Assembly: GCF_004770905.1 (NCBI RefSeq)
Contig: NZ_RQHT01000010.1
Span: 62,001 to 126,000, forward strand
Direction of reading: 5' to 3'
Length of the DNA: 64,000 nt
Source of the DNA: Leptospira bandrabouensis
GTDB taxonomy: Bacteria; Spirochaetota; Leptospiria; Leptospirales; Leptospiraceae
The position numbers and the translations under genes are program-made. This document shows, piece by piece, positions 27,287-35,217 of this stretch. The notes under the pieces were generated by a model that saw only the letters and a list, made by a program, of their open reading frames with translations, was not told the origin of the DNA and ran no database searches. Each line of letters begins with the position of its first letter. Position 1 is the stretch's first letter.

Positions 27287-28285
27287 CTATTTTTTGATGA
27301 TTTGTGAACGCACCCGGAGTTTCCATTCCCAGAGAACAATTTCCTGTTCTAGGTCCTGAGCCGTTTCCTGCTCTTTTGCAAGAAGTGCATAAATCATATT
27401 GGAGATCTCTTTGGAAAATCCCAAATCCAATTCCTTTTCGAAATCTTCCACTCGGAATTCTAAAATGAGAACCGCCAAACGAAAAGCCTCATTCATGGCA
27501 GCAAGCTGTGGTTTCACGGCGTCCAATTCCGGCTTTTTCAATTCGTTTTTGATCATCACATCCAAGAAGGTACGAATGAACATTACATCGTCAGAGGAAA
27601 GGTGAAAATCTAAAAGTAGCTGTTTTACCTTATCTAACTCCATGGCACGAAGATGGATCCGAGCCAAAAAAACAGGGTTTTCGCTATAGGTATTTAGGTT
27701 TTGGTTTTTGGCAACATCGGTCGCCCGAACTTTGTCATAATCAACCACTCCCTTATCTTTGGATGTGTCCGTTTTGGGGGACTGCGATTCGGCTGAAGTA
27801 TTGATCCTTTTTTTGATCACAAGGATATTCATACTCGGGTATCGGATCTTAAAAGAAACCATATCTGACCTTGGGATTTCTTCATCCACCACGAGATACT
27901 GAGCCTGCTCTCCTCTCTCCCAAGCAGCCATCAAATCTTCCTTACTTTTGTAATGATAAATGACAACAGGAAGGACATCGCTTTGGCTCCCCGTTCCGAG
28001 GTAAATGGTTTTGATTTCGTTGGAGAACCCATGTTGGTAAGGGATAACCAGTTTGCCAGCCTTAACGTTGACAAAGGAAAGTTCTCCCAAATGAAAATGC
28101 GAAACGTCAAAATCGTCCCCAAAAAACCCAACCCGGGGGACATTGACTACAATGGAATTATTCCTGGCCCCTTTGGGAACCTCTGGGCCGGTCTCCGTAA
28201 AAACAACGTAAGTTAACTTGGAAAGCCGAACTTTGACGAGAAAACCAGCAGGGGTCTTCCTCTCTTCGTATACAGTATCATCCAT
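27287..28285 (-). CDS. Hypothetical cytoplasmic protein
   Basis: This 332-residue protein has no signal peptide or membrane segment and no family is recognised. The N-terminal 150 residues are beta-rich with many valines (for example TYVVFTETGPEVPKG). A low-complexity linker (SAESQSPKTDTSKDKG) near residue 175 leads to an all-helical C-terminal domain (DDVMFIRTFLDVMIKNELKK and onward). The two-domain layout with a flexible linker suggests a regulatory or adaptor protein. It starts 2 bases after the stop of the NtrC-like gene upstream, so the two are probably co-expressed. Confidence 0.75.
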   Translation of the reverse strand: MDDTVYEERKTPAGFLVKVRLSKLTYVVFTETGPEVPKGARNNSIVVNVPRVGFFGDDFDVSHFHLGELSFVNVKAGKLVIPYQHGFSNEIKTIYLGTGSQSDVLPVVIYHYKSKEDLMAAWERGEQAQYLVVDEEIPRSDMVSFKIRYPSMNILVIKKRINTSAESQSPKTDTSKDKGVVDYDKVRATDVAKNQNLNTYSENPVFLARIHLRAMELDKVKQLLLDFHLSSDDVMFIRTFLDVMIKNELKKPELDAVKPQLAAMNEAFRLAVLILEFRVEDFEKELDLGFSKEISNMIYALLAKEQETAQDLEQEIVLWEWKLRVRSQIIKK

Positions 28286-28287
28286 TT

Positions 28288-29631
28288 TTACATTAAACCA
28301 AGTTGTTTCATTTTATATTGGAGGGATCCCCTCGAAATGCCCAAGGCCTTTGCCATCCGGATTTGGTTGCCTGAAAAGATCCGCATGGCAAGCAGAATCT
28401 TCTGCCTTTCTAAGGCCTCAGTTCCACGCCGCAAGTCTAAATCTTCTGCATCGGGAATCTCTAAATCCATTTTAAATTTCCCTGGTTCCAAATCTACTGG
28501 CTCCACTTGGTTCGTCCGGCAGGTCAAAATCCCGGTTAAAATAGCATTCCTTAAATCTGTAAAATTTTCCGAATAAGATCTGGATATCAATTCCTGCAAA
28601 CTCATTGCCCCTAAATGTAAACCCGAACGGTTCTGTGAATCGCATAATTCTTCGAAAATCGCCTGCACCAAAGTTTGTAATTTTGCTTTGGGAAGGAACC
28701 TAAGGGATGGTAGTACCAACGAATTTTTTTGTAAAAATCTTTCAAATTCAGGCAACATTTCTTGCCCCATTCCTTCTGGCCCAAGCAAAAATAACGACCC
28801 GGAATATCCAGATTTGGACCACCAATCGAGAAGGATTTGCTGTTGTCCCAAATTCAAACTTTGGATTCCTGCCAGGACTAAACTACCATGCCGCGACTCC
28901 GTCCCCCAAAGGTCCAAGGCTTTCTCTAGTTTCCCAAAATGGTCAGGCAACGACTCGATTACAAGGATGGGGGCGCCAGGTAAATTGGTTTGATGAATCC
29001 ACTTCGCTAAAGTTTTTTTTCCTGAGCCAGATGGACCGAGAATGGTTAAGATTTTCTGTTTTGTAAATTCTGAAATCGCAAGATCTAAATTGGGAATTTC
29101 CTTGCGGTATAAAGAATACGAATTTTCAGAAGAAGTGACCTCTTTGCTAACGGGTATCCCTTGAGTTCTACCCCATTCGTTCCCAACCTTATCAGCAAGA
29201 AGACTAAGAAAGATTCCCACCGGGAGAGAATTAGAAACCTCAATTTCCGCAAGAAGGAAACCAATTTCTTTTTGCCCAGCCCGAATCCGAATAGCGAAAG
29301 CATTGGTCTTTTTACCAAACAATTCAAACTCAGATCCTGAAAAAAAGACGGGTTCCTGAGAGCGCATTAGCTCTTCCCAGTGCAGAGAATCGCGATTCAA
29401 AAATGAATAATAAAACCCATCTTCTCCGTATCCAAAACTGGCTGATTCATAAAAGGAATCCTCTCCTTCGATTTTCAGAACCACCACACCGGAAGATAGA
29501 CCTAACTCAGTACATAATTTTTCCCACAAAACAGGAAGGACAGAATCCATCCAATCCTTGCCAGTTTTATCAGAGGCAAGCAGGGAAATGGCTTGAGAAG
29601 GCATGCTATGAAACTGTTTAAATTTAATCAC
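28288..29631 (-). CDS. NtrC-like regulator with degenerate AAA+ domain and Fis-type HTH
   Basis: This 447-residue protein has a GAF-like N-terminal part (residues about 10-150), a P-loop region (TILGPSGSGKKTLAKW near 192) and a C-terminal Fis-type helix-turn-helix (NQIRMAKALGISRGSLQYKM near 422). Unlike true sigma-54 activators, the GAFTGA loop is missing, and the Walker B site reads GSLVLAGIQSL in place of GTLFLDEI, losing the acidic pair. It is therefore unlikely to hydrolyse ATP for open-complex formation and may act as a plain DNA-binding regulator. The start is GTG at 29631 or ATG at 29604; neither has a strong ribosome site. It is divergent from parA, with shared palindromic operators between them. 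Confidence 0.8.
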   Translation of the reverse strand: MIKFKQFHSMPSQAISLLASDKTGKDWMDSVLPVLWEKLCTELGLSSGVVVLKIEGEDSFYESASFGYGEDGFYYSFLNRDSLHWEELMRSQEPVFFSGSEFELFGKKTNAFAIRIRAGQKEIGFLLAEIEVSNSLPVGIFLSLLADKVGNEWGRTQGIPVSKEVTSSENSYSLYRKEIPNLDLAISEFTKQKILTILGPSGSGKKTLAKWIHQTNLPGAPILVIESLPDHFGKLEKALDLWGTESRHGSLVLAGIQSLNLGQQQILLDWWSKSGYSGSLFLLGPEGMGQEMLPEFERFLQKNSLVLPSLRFLPKAKLQTLVQAIFEELCDSQNRSGLHLGAMSLQELISRSYSENFTDLRNAILTGILTCRTNQVEPVDLEPGKFKMDLEIPDAEDLDLRRGTEALERQKILLAMRIFSGNQIRMAKALGISRGSLQYKMKQLGLM

Positions 29632-29656
29632 TTTGTCAAGTACGTACCTATTTGAA

Positions 29657-29723
29657 TGTCGGATGTCCGACCAAAAGAGAGGAGATAGTTTTTGCTAATT
29701 TTCGGTATGTCGGATGTCCGACA
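29657..29723. promoter_or_regulatory. Two near-identical palindromes upstream of parA
   Basis: TGTCGGATGTCCGAC occurs at 29657-29671 and TGTCGGATGTCCGACA at 29708-29723, starts 51 bases apart (about five helical turns). Each is GTCGGA-TG-TCCGAC, a perfect 6-base-arm palindrome. A relative, TGCCGGAATCCGACA, lies inside the putative rep promoter at 31476-31490. They are probable operators or partition sites for a factor shared by parA and rep, for example ParB, or the divergent NtrC-like protein. No canonical chromosomal parS (TGTTTCACGTGAAACA) was seen here. Confidence 0.7.
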
Positions 29724-29834
29724 ATGGAGATAGAAATGAGGGAAAAATCCTTTTTTTGCTCCTTTCTAAAAATACAATTGATCCCAAATTTTCGGCAGGA
29801 AAGCATACCATTTGGGAAGGGAAAATAGAGAGAG

Positions 29835-30587
29835 ATGATCACCATTGCAGTTGCAAACCAAAAAGGCGGAGAAGGGAAAACAACTACTTCTTTGAATCTT
29901 GCTATGGGGTTGGCCCGTCGCAATCTAAAAACCCTACTCATCGATATGGACCCACAGGCCAATTCCACCGGAATTTTTTTAAACCCGGAGACGGTCGAAA
30001 AAGATCTAGCCCACTTGTTCCAAAACTCTGCAAACCTAAAAGAGATCATTACACCTGCGTATAACGAACATTTGTGGGTCGCACCGTCTAGCATGCGTTT
30101 GGCGGAAATGGAAACAGTTTCAGTGAACTCAGTAGAGGCTCCTTATATTTTAAGAGACTCGCTTTCGACGATCAAAGAATTTGATTTTGTGATTATTGAC
30201 TGCCCCCCTTCCCTTTCTATCTTCACGGTAAACAGTCTTGTAGCAGCTAACTATGTTCTCATCCCTCTCCAGGCAGAAAAATTCTCAATGGATGGAATTA
30301 TGGGATTACAACAAACCATTTCTTCGATCAAAAAAAGAATCAATCCAGACCTGGAAATTTTGGGTGCCCTCATCACCCAACTCAAACCTCAGACATTGCT
30401 TACGAAAACCATCCTCCCCGTATTGACAAAATACTTCCGCATCTTTGACCATACGATTTCTGACGGGGTGGCCATCGGGGAAAGCCACCTGGCAAAAAAA
30501 TCAGTCTTCGACTACAACAAAACTTCACGTCAGTCCCAAGAGTATGAAGGTTTTATTGAGGAGGTTTTAAATGAGCTTAAAAAGTAA
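29835..30587 (+). CDS. parA: ParA-family partition ATPase
   Basis: This 250-residue Walker-type ATPase begins directly with the deviant Walker A motif (IAVANQKGGEGKTTTSLN, residues 4-20), with IDMDPQANST following and VIIDCPPSL as Walker B. It would form ATP-dependent dimers on DNA to segregate replicons with ParB. Glu replaces the usual Val/Cys/Thr in KGGxGKT, the same as in the second ParA of this window. No N-terminal HTH extension is present, so autoregulation is more likely through ParB or the flanking palindromes. The gene overlaps parB by 17 bases. Confidence 0.93.
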   Translation: MITIAVANQKGGEGKTTTSLNLAMGLARRNLKTLLIDMDPQANSTGIFLNPETVEKDLAHLFQNSANLKEIITPAYNEHLWVAPSSMRLAEMETVSVNSVEAPYILRDSLSTIKEFDFVIIDCPPSLSIFTVNSLVAANYVLIPLQAEKFSMDGIMGLQQTISSIKKRINPDLEILGALITQLKPQTLLTKTILPVLTKYFRIFDHTISDGVAIGESHLAKKSVFDYNKTSRQSQEYEGFIEEVLNELKK

Positions 30588-31392
30588 ACGCCTCGGAACT
30601 CTCGCTGATATCTATCAGGCAGAAAATTTAGATGGGACCATTCGGACCATCCGAATGGACAGGATTCAACCTTCAGAACACCAACCAAGGCAGGAAAGAA
30701 AAAAGGGAGTTGAGGAACTGGCCCAAACCTTAAAGGCAGACGGGTTATTGCAACCCATCATAGTCTCCAAAGGGGAAAAAGAAGGGAATTATAAAATCAT
30801 AGCAGGAGAGAGGAGGTATCACGCTGCGAAGTCTCTCGGTTGGGCGGAAATTGAATGTAAGATTTTAAACCGACCTGATAAAGAAATTTATAAATTAGCA
30901 GTCATTGAAAACCTCCAAAGAGAGAACTTGTCCCCTTATGAAGAGGTGGATGCCCTCTTATTTCTGAAAAACTCACATAACTATACCGACCAGGAACTCG
31001 GAGATCTATTCGGGAAAAGTCGTAGTTATATGACGGAAGTCCTTTCGATTACCTCTATGTCCAAAGAAGACCTGGAGAAATGTAAAAAGAACGAAATCTA
31101 TAATAAGAACCTTTTGGTGCAGGCGGCCCAGGCTGCCAAAAAAGGAAGCCTGGATGACTTCCTTACCCTGTTTCATAAAGGAGCTCTTAAAACCGTAAAA
31201 GATGCCAAAGACTTTAATAAACAGGTCAAGTCTGGTGAGACAAATTTAGCAAAAAACTCTGCCTACTCCGGTTACAAAATCCGAAGGACTGGGACAGGCA
31301 TTCAGATCTTATCTGAAGATGAAATCCTTTTGGGTGATATATACAAGTTCATCCGAAAAGAACTAACGAAAAAATACGGGGACTCGGCATAA
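30571..31392 (+). CDS. parB: ParB-family centromere-binding protein
   Basis: This 273-residue protein has the ParB/Srx N-terminal domain: RMDRIQPSEHQPRQERK, the CTP-binding and clamp motif IIAGERRYHAAKSLGW near residue 76, and ENLQRENLSPYEE near 113. A helix-turn-helix follows (LGDLFGKSRSYMTEVLS near 142) and then a C-terminal dimer domain. It would load at parS as a CTP-gated clamp. Good ribosome site GAGGAGG, within the parA end; overlap of 17 bases. Palindromic sites upstream of parA and in the rep promoter are its best candidate targets, though this needs testing. Confidence 0.92.
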   Translation: MSLKSKRLGTLADIYQAENLDGTIRTIRMDRIQPSEHQPRQERKKGVEELAQTLKADGLLQPIIVSKGEKEGNYKIIAGERRYHAAKSLGWAEIECKILNRPDKEIYKLAVIENLQRENLSPYEEVDALLFLKNSHNYTDQELGDLFGKSRSYMTEVLSITSMSKEDLEKCKKNEIYNKNLLVQAAQAAKKGSLDDFLTLFHKGALKTVKDAKDFNKQVKSGETNLAKNSAYSGYKIRRTGTGIQILSEDEILLGDIYKFIRKELTKKYGDSA

Positions 31393-31398
31393 CCCAAA

Positions 31399-31424
31399 CA
31401 AGTACTTAGCAGTCAAGTACTTAG
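31399..31424 (+). repeat. Tandem CAAGTACTTAG direct repeats
   Basis: CAAGTACTTAG occurs at 31399-31409 and 31414-31424, a 15-base period. Each unit contains the palindrome AAGTACTT. They start 6 bases after the parB stop and precede the rep promoter. A partial match, GTCAAGTAC, lies near 29637. They may bind Rep or ParB. Confidence 0.45.
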
Positions 31425-31467
31425 GAAAAAAATTTATAGTACATCCGGGAAAAAAGGCTGTACGAAC

Positions 31468-31495
31468 TTGACATCTGCCGGAATCCGACAATAAT
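31468..31495 (+). promoter_or_regulatory. Putative rep promoter with operator in its spacer
   Basis: A full TTGACA (31468-31473) and AATAAT (31490-31495), 16 bases apart, form a strong sigma-70-type promoter. The spacer contains TGCCGGAATCCGACA (31476-31490), a close relative of the two palindromes upstream of parA. Binding there would cover both promoter boxes. Transcription would begin near 31502, leaving a leader of about 230 bases before the rep start. Confidence 0.6.
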
Positions 31496-31582
31496 GTGAC
31501 ATAATAAATGTAATTTGAGTTTGAGCAAACGTTTCTTGTAGATCAAGAGACGGGGGATCTCTAGTATCCCAACCCGAAATAT

Positions 31583-31640
31583 AAAAAAATTCCCCTGGAA
31601 CACCAGGGGGTCGGGGTTTCCCGAAGGAATGTTGTTGGAT
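31583..31640 (-). ncRNA. Candidate counter-transcribed RNA in the rep leader
   Basis: On the minus strand a near-perfect intrinsic terminator is visible: CCCCTGG-TGTT-CCAGGGG followed by AA and seven T (31609 down to 31583). No minus-strand gene lies upstream, so it must end a short RNA. A candidate promoter has TTGACA (31674-31669) and AATTAT (31651-31646), 17 bases apart, giving an RNA of about 55-60 bases starting near 31639. It would be fully complementary to the rep leader, the layout of antisense copy-number control RNAs. The hairpin TTCC-TTC-GGGAA would be a second stem. Existence is inferred, not proven. Confidence 0.4.
31592..31609 (-). terminator. Intrinsic terminator facing left in the rep leader
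   Basis: Seven-base GC-rich stem with a four-base loop and T7 tract on the minus strand. In the plus direction the stem would sit in the rep mRNA leader without a following T-run, so it does not terminate rep. Confidence 0.65.
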
Positions 31641-31642
31641 GA

Positions 31643-31662
31643 GACATAATTAACATTATGTC
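31643..31662. repeat. Inverted repeat GACATAAT-TAAC-ATTATGTC before rep
   Basis: Perfect 8-base arms with a 4-base spacer, followed at 31664-31673 by a further GATAATGTCA. TGACATAAT also occurs at 31497-31505 just after the rep promoter. It overlaps the -10 region of the putative antisense promoter, so binding there could switch the ctRNA. Rep is a natural candidate ligand. Confidence 0.5.
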
Positions 31663-31734
31663 AGATAATGTCAACTCCTTCGCAAAATTTGCTTAAATTT
31701 GGTTTCATTTTTGCAAAAAAGCGGAGGAGCTTTT

Positions 31735-32655
31735 GTGAGCGACCAGCGGCATCCCTATATCCGACTGATGACCGACATCATAGATTCTGGTGTTTGGGCT
31801 GGCCTTTCCCATGCGGCCAAAACACTTTACCCAGTTCTATTGAAATTCAGTGACTACAATTTCAAACCAGTTTGGCCCAATACGGAAACGTTGATGCGGC
31901 TTACCGGGTTCAAAACAAAAAAATCCATTGTCTCTGCAAAAAAGGAGCTCACAAAAGCAGGTTTACTCTACCAGGTTCCCGGCAGTGGTAGAACTTCCAC
32001 CAGATATCACTTTTCCTTCCATTACGAGGGTTCCAAAATTACCCCTCTGGGAGATGCAAATATATCCCTCAGAGGTTCCGAATCAGAATCCCCTGAGGGA
32101 TCAAAACCTGTCGGTCAGGGGGGTGCGAGCGGGACCCCTAACCATATTAATATAACTATATCTAATACAAACCATGTACCACCTACCGCTGCGGCAGGAG
32201 ACCTTAGTAAAGAAAAAGAAGAGAAAAAAGCTTTTGAATCTTTAGTCGAACTTTTCGGTCCCGAAATTGCTTTAGAGGCCTATAAGAAGGCAGTTTCTCT
32301 ACATATGGAATCCAATGTATCCTATGTACAATCCCTTTGCCGAGAACTTATCTCCATGCAAAGACAGGAAGTGCTTAAAACTGAGCAAAAGCCATCAGGG
32401 AACGAAACCCTTTCTCACCCTGCTTCTTGGGTCGGCTTTTTATCTTGGGCAAGCAAAGAACTCACTCAATCTTCTTTACACCAGTTAGAAAAGGTGCAGG
32501 TCCAAATCGATGGGAATGTGATTGTCGTAACTTCGACTTTGCAAGGGCATCTTCGCCAAATTGTGAATATGTATTTTACGGAGCGAGTAAAACCCGCAGT
32601 TCTTGTTGTATTTTCTGAGAAAGAAGAAGGATCGCGACTCAGTGAAATTCGATAG
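31735..32655 (+). CDS. Replication initiator-like protein (HTH_36-type Rep)
   Basis: The start is GTG at 31735, chosen for the GGAGGAGC ribosome site 5 bases before it; a TTG at 31699 in the same frame lacks one. The 306-residue protein has an N-terminal winged-helix domain typical of plasmid/phage replisome organisers (SGVWAGLSHAAKTLYPVLL, then LMRLTGFKTKKSIVSAKKEL near residue 60-80). A low-complexity linker follows, and the C-terminal 90 residues (SWVGFLSWASKEL to QIVNMYFTERV) recall DnaA domain I, tentatively. Its place after parA-parB fits a plasmid-like or second-chromosome origin. Iteron-like and antisense controls lie in its leader. Confidence 0.75.
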   Translation: MSDQRHPYIRLMTDIIDSGVWAGLSHAAKTLYPVLLKFSDYNFKPVWPNTETLMRLTGFKTKKSIVSAKKELTKAGLLYQVPGSGRTSTRYHFSFHYEGSKITPLGDANISLRGSESESPEGSKPVGQGGASGTPNHINITISNTNHVPPTAAAGDLSKEKEEKKAFESLVELFGPEIALEAYKKAVSLHMESNVSYVQSLCRELISMQRQEVLKTEQKPSGNETLSHPASWVGFLSWASKELTQSSLHQLEKVQVQIDGNVIVVTSTLQGHLRQIVNMYFTERVKPAVLVVFSEKEEGSRLSEIR

Positions 32656-32706
32656 ACTGGATAGAAAAACGGTATTTTTTGGAAGGAATCAGCAACAAAA
32701 AGCGCA

Positions 32707-35217
32707 ATGAAAGATCATTTAATACGCACAAGCCACCCCTACTCTCTACCTATCAAATCAGTTTCTACTACGGGAACTTTCGAAGTTAAAAATGAAGAAT
32801 TTTTATCCTTTTTTGAAGAAAAGGAGCAGTCCTCACTTTCCTCGATCATCTTTCAATTTGATGATGTGGTTTATTTCAATGGGATTGAGCTTTTACCAGG
32901 CAAAGACGGGTTGGACTTTTTCCCCGATTCCTTTCGGTTTGAATTATCCCATGATGGAAAGTATTGGGAACCTATTTTACAGGAATCCTCATTTAGAAAA
33001 TCTTTTAAAACTTCTGCTAAATGGCTTTTTTCTCTTACTAGCGCTCGTTATGTGAAGTTTGTTTCTAAAATTTCAAGAAAGGCCAGTAACGGAAAAAACC
33101 GGATTAGTTTTGGTCAATTAAAGATTCTGATCACAGGAGTGCAGTCCATCCAAGCAAGTTCGGAACTGGACAGACTCTATGTAAAAGAAAATCTTTTTGA
33201 TACAAGACCTGATTATGGTTGGTCCTCTAAAAAGAAAGAAGAACCTGAAGAAGAGTATTTAATTTTAGATATGGGTTCGGTGAATCGCATTGAAGAGATG
33301 CGGATGCTTACCAAAAATGATCCGATCACTAATTTCCCGGAAAGGTTTGTCGCATATTATAGCGAAGATGATATTACTTGGCACCAACTCCATGAAGAGA
33401 ACTTCTTTTTGTCTGAACCAGGTACTTGGTATAAGTGGAGGTTCTCCGCTGTCAACTTACGATTTCTTAAATTAGTTTTTATCCAAGAAAAACAACAAAA
33501 TAAAAAAGACTACGTAACGGAAGTCATTGAACTTGAGTTATATTCTAGTCCTGATAAAAAAGATTACGGTGGACCAACAAGAGAACCCCTACCTTATGCT
33601 TCTGTCCTTAGGTCAGGAATCATTCGCCTTGCTGTGGATGGAGAGGTAAAAGAAGGTGTTGTGGTTCAGGCCAATGACAGGCGCCTTCGGGATGCTACTA
33701 CGGAATATCGTGGAATTGTGGAACTGGCATCTGACGGGGAAGAAAAACCTGGGGTTGCGGTCCAAGGAAATGATAAACGCCTAAAAATCGCCACTGAACT
33801 CACACATGGTTTAGTTCGATTATCCAGAAGTGGAGAAGCAAGGCCTGGGCTTGTTGTCCAGTCAGATGATGAACGTTTGCGTAATGCTTCTACCGAACAT
33901 CCAGGGATCGTGGAGCTTGCGTTAGATGGTGAAACTCGTCCCGGTGTGGCCGTTCAAGGGAATGATTCTCGTCTTCGAGTTGCTACTAAAAAATCAATTG
34001 GTTTAGTTCAACTTGCCGATGCGGGAGAAGTTGCCGTTGATAAAGTGGTTACCGGTGATGATCCAAGGCTCAGAGATGCTACTAACACTTCCAAAGGTAT
34101 TGTACAATTGGCGCCAAATGGTGGTGAAGAACCAGGTACAGTAGTTCAAGGAAACGATAAACGTCTTAAACATGCGAGCACAGAATTACATGGAATTGTG
34201 CAACTTGCGCATTCAGGAGAAACAAAACCAGGCACTGTCGTTCAAGGAGATGACAAACGTTTGGCGAAAGCAGGATTCCAAGATGCGGGAATTGTGTTAC
34301 TGGCAAATCATGGAGAAGCGGTTCCTGGTAAGGTTGTTCTTTCTGATGACCCGAGGCTTTCTGATAAGAGGGATCCAAAACCGCATACACATCCTTATGC
34401 AGAAAAAGAACATGATTTTAATTCACATACAGGTCTTTTAAAAATCACAGGGGAAGCTGAAGCAAGTTCTAAAGGTTTTGTACCCCCACAAACAAATGAC
34501 GCTATCATTTACGGAAAAAATACAAAAGTAGGAACAGGCGTTGTGGGGGTATCCTCTGGAACCGGTGTCACTGGGTTTGGGGATTCTGTGGGAGTGTATG
34601 GGATTTCCAAAGGAAAATCCGGGAAACAATCGGCGGGAATTTTGGGTGCCGGCACTACGGCACCAGGTGGTAGGTTTCTCTCTCAATCAGATTTTGCTTT
34701 AGTTGTTGAGGGGAAAGGAATTCCTGAGATGGAACTTCCTGGTTCGGGGAAGGCTATTTATGCGAATGGAGAGTCTTTATTTGAAGGGAACCTCCGCATA
34801 ACAAAAGAAGGTGGCGAGGAATGTATTGCTCGTTATTTTAGATTGGATGGAAAGGATGTTGTGACTGCGGGAGATCTTCTTGTTGCTACAGAAGAACCTG
34901 GTGTTTTAGGAAGATCAAAACACCCCTACTCTACCAATGTAATCGGTGTCTGTGTTTCCAATGCCCATGTGGTTTTTGGAAAACAAGAAAAGGCGGTTGA
35001 ATATGTTCTTGTGGCACTTCTTGGAATAACCAAAATTCACGTGGATGCATCGCAAGTTCCCATTTATCCGGGAGACCTTTTGGTTTCAGGACTTGCTTCT
35101 GGTCAGGCGGTGAAGGCTGATCCTTCAAAATTAAAACCTGGGATGCTTGTGGCTAAGGCCATTGAGGCTTGTAAACGAGACAAAGGAAACATCCTTTGTA
35201 TGTTAACCTTCTCCTAA
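32707..35217 (+). CDS. Tail-fibre-like repeat protein with discoidin-type N-terminal domains
   Basis: This 836-residue protein has two beta-rich N-terminal domains like F5/8-type C (discoidin) folds (residues about 40-145 and 185-290). Eight contiguous 32-residue repeats follow (residues 304-559), then a His-rich KPHTHPYAEKEHDF segment as in phage tail fibres, and a glycine-rich C-terminal domain ending in a conserved-looking ILCMLTFS. No signal peptide is seen. Repeats follow G-(I/L)-V-x-L-x14-D-x-R-L. It may be a phage-derived fibre, an adhesin or the distal part of a contractile injection machine; no other phage structural genes lie nearby. It is adjacent to rep and converges with mqnD, overlapping it by 15 bases. 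Confidence 0.75.
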   Translation: MKDHLIRTSHPYSLPIKSVSTTGTFEVKNEEFLSFFEEKEQSSLSSIIFQFDDVVYFNGIELLPGKDGLDFFPDSFRFELSHDGKYWEPILQESSFRKSFKTSAKWLFSLTSARYVKFVSKISRKASNGKNRISFGQLKILITGVQSIQASSELDRLYVKENLFDTRPDYGWSSKKKEEPEEEYLILDMGSVNRIEEMRMLTKNDPITNFPERFVAYYSEDDITWHQLHEENFFLSEPGTWYKWRFSAVNLRFLKLVFIQEKQQNKKDYVTEVIELELYSSPDKKDYGGPTREPLPYASVLRSGIIRLAVDGEVKEGVVVQANDRRLRDATTEYRGIVELASDGEEKPGVAVQGNDKRLKIATELTHGLVRLSRSGEARPGLVVQSDDERLRNASTEHPGIVELALDGETRPGVAVQGNDSRLRVATKKSIGLVQLADAGEVAVDKVVTGDDPRLRDATNTSKGIVQLAPNGGEEPGTVVQGNDKRLKHASTELHGIVQLAHSGETKPGTVVQGDDKRLAKAGFQDAGIVLLANHGEAVPGKVVLSDDPRLSDKRDPKPHTHPYAEKEHDFNSHTGLLKITGEAEASSKGFVPPQTNDAIIYGKNTKVGTGVVGVSSGTGVTGFGDSVGVYGISKGKSGKQSAGILGAGTTAPGGRFLSQSDFALVVEGKGIPEMELPGSGKAIYANGESLFEGNLRITKEGGEECIARYFRLDGKDVVTAGDLLVATEEPGVLGRSKHPYSTNVIGVCVSNAHVVFGKQEKAVEYVLVALLGITKIHVDASQVPIYPGDLLVSGLASGQAVKADPSKLKPGMLVAKAIEACKRDKGNILCMLTFS
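33616..34383 (+). repeat. Eight tandem 96-bp coding repeats
   Basis: Eight units of exactly 96 bases (32 codons), starting at codon 304 of the tail-fibre-like gene. Consensus features are G-I-V-x-L at the start, P-G-x-V-V-Q-G in the middle and D-D-x-R-L before the end. Copies are diverged at DNA level, yet every length is kept, so the unit is structurally constrained. Confidence 0.9.

Noticed and set aside
29648..30094. 148-codon minus-strand frame opposite the start of parA
   Set aside because: It overlaps the conserved Walker A coding region and the operator palindromes; nothing in it resembles a protein family.
29632..32700. Search for canonical chromosomal parS (TGTTTCACGTGAAACA)
   Set aside because: No exact or near match was seen by eye near either par module; the local palindromes have different sequences.
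33616..34383. Regular 96-base repeats that could be taken for a CRISPR-like array
   Set aside because: They are in frame, diverged at DNA level, have no spacer/repeat alternation and encode a 32-residue protein repeat.
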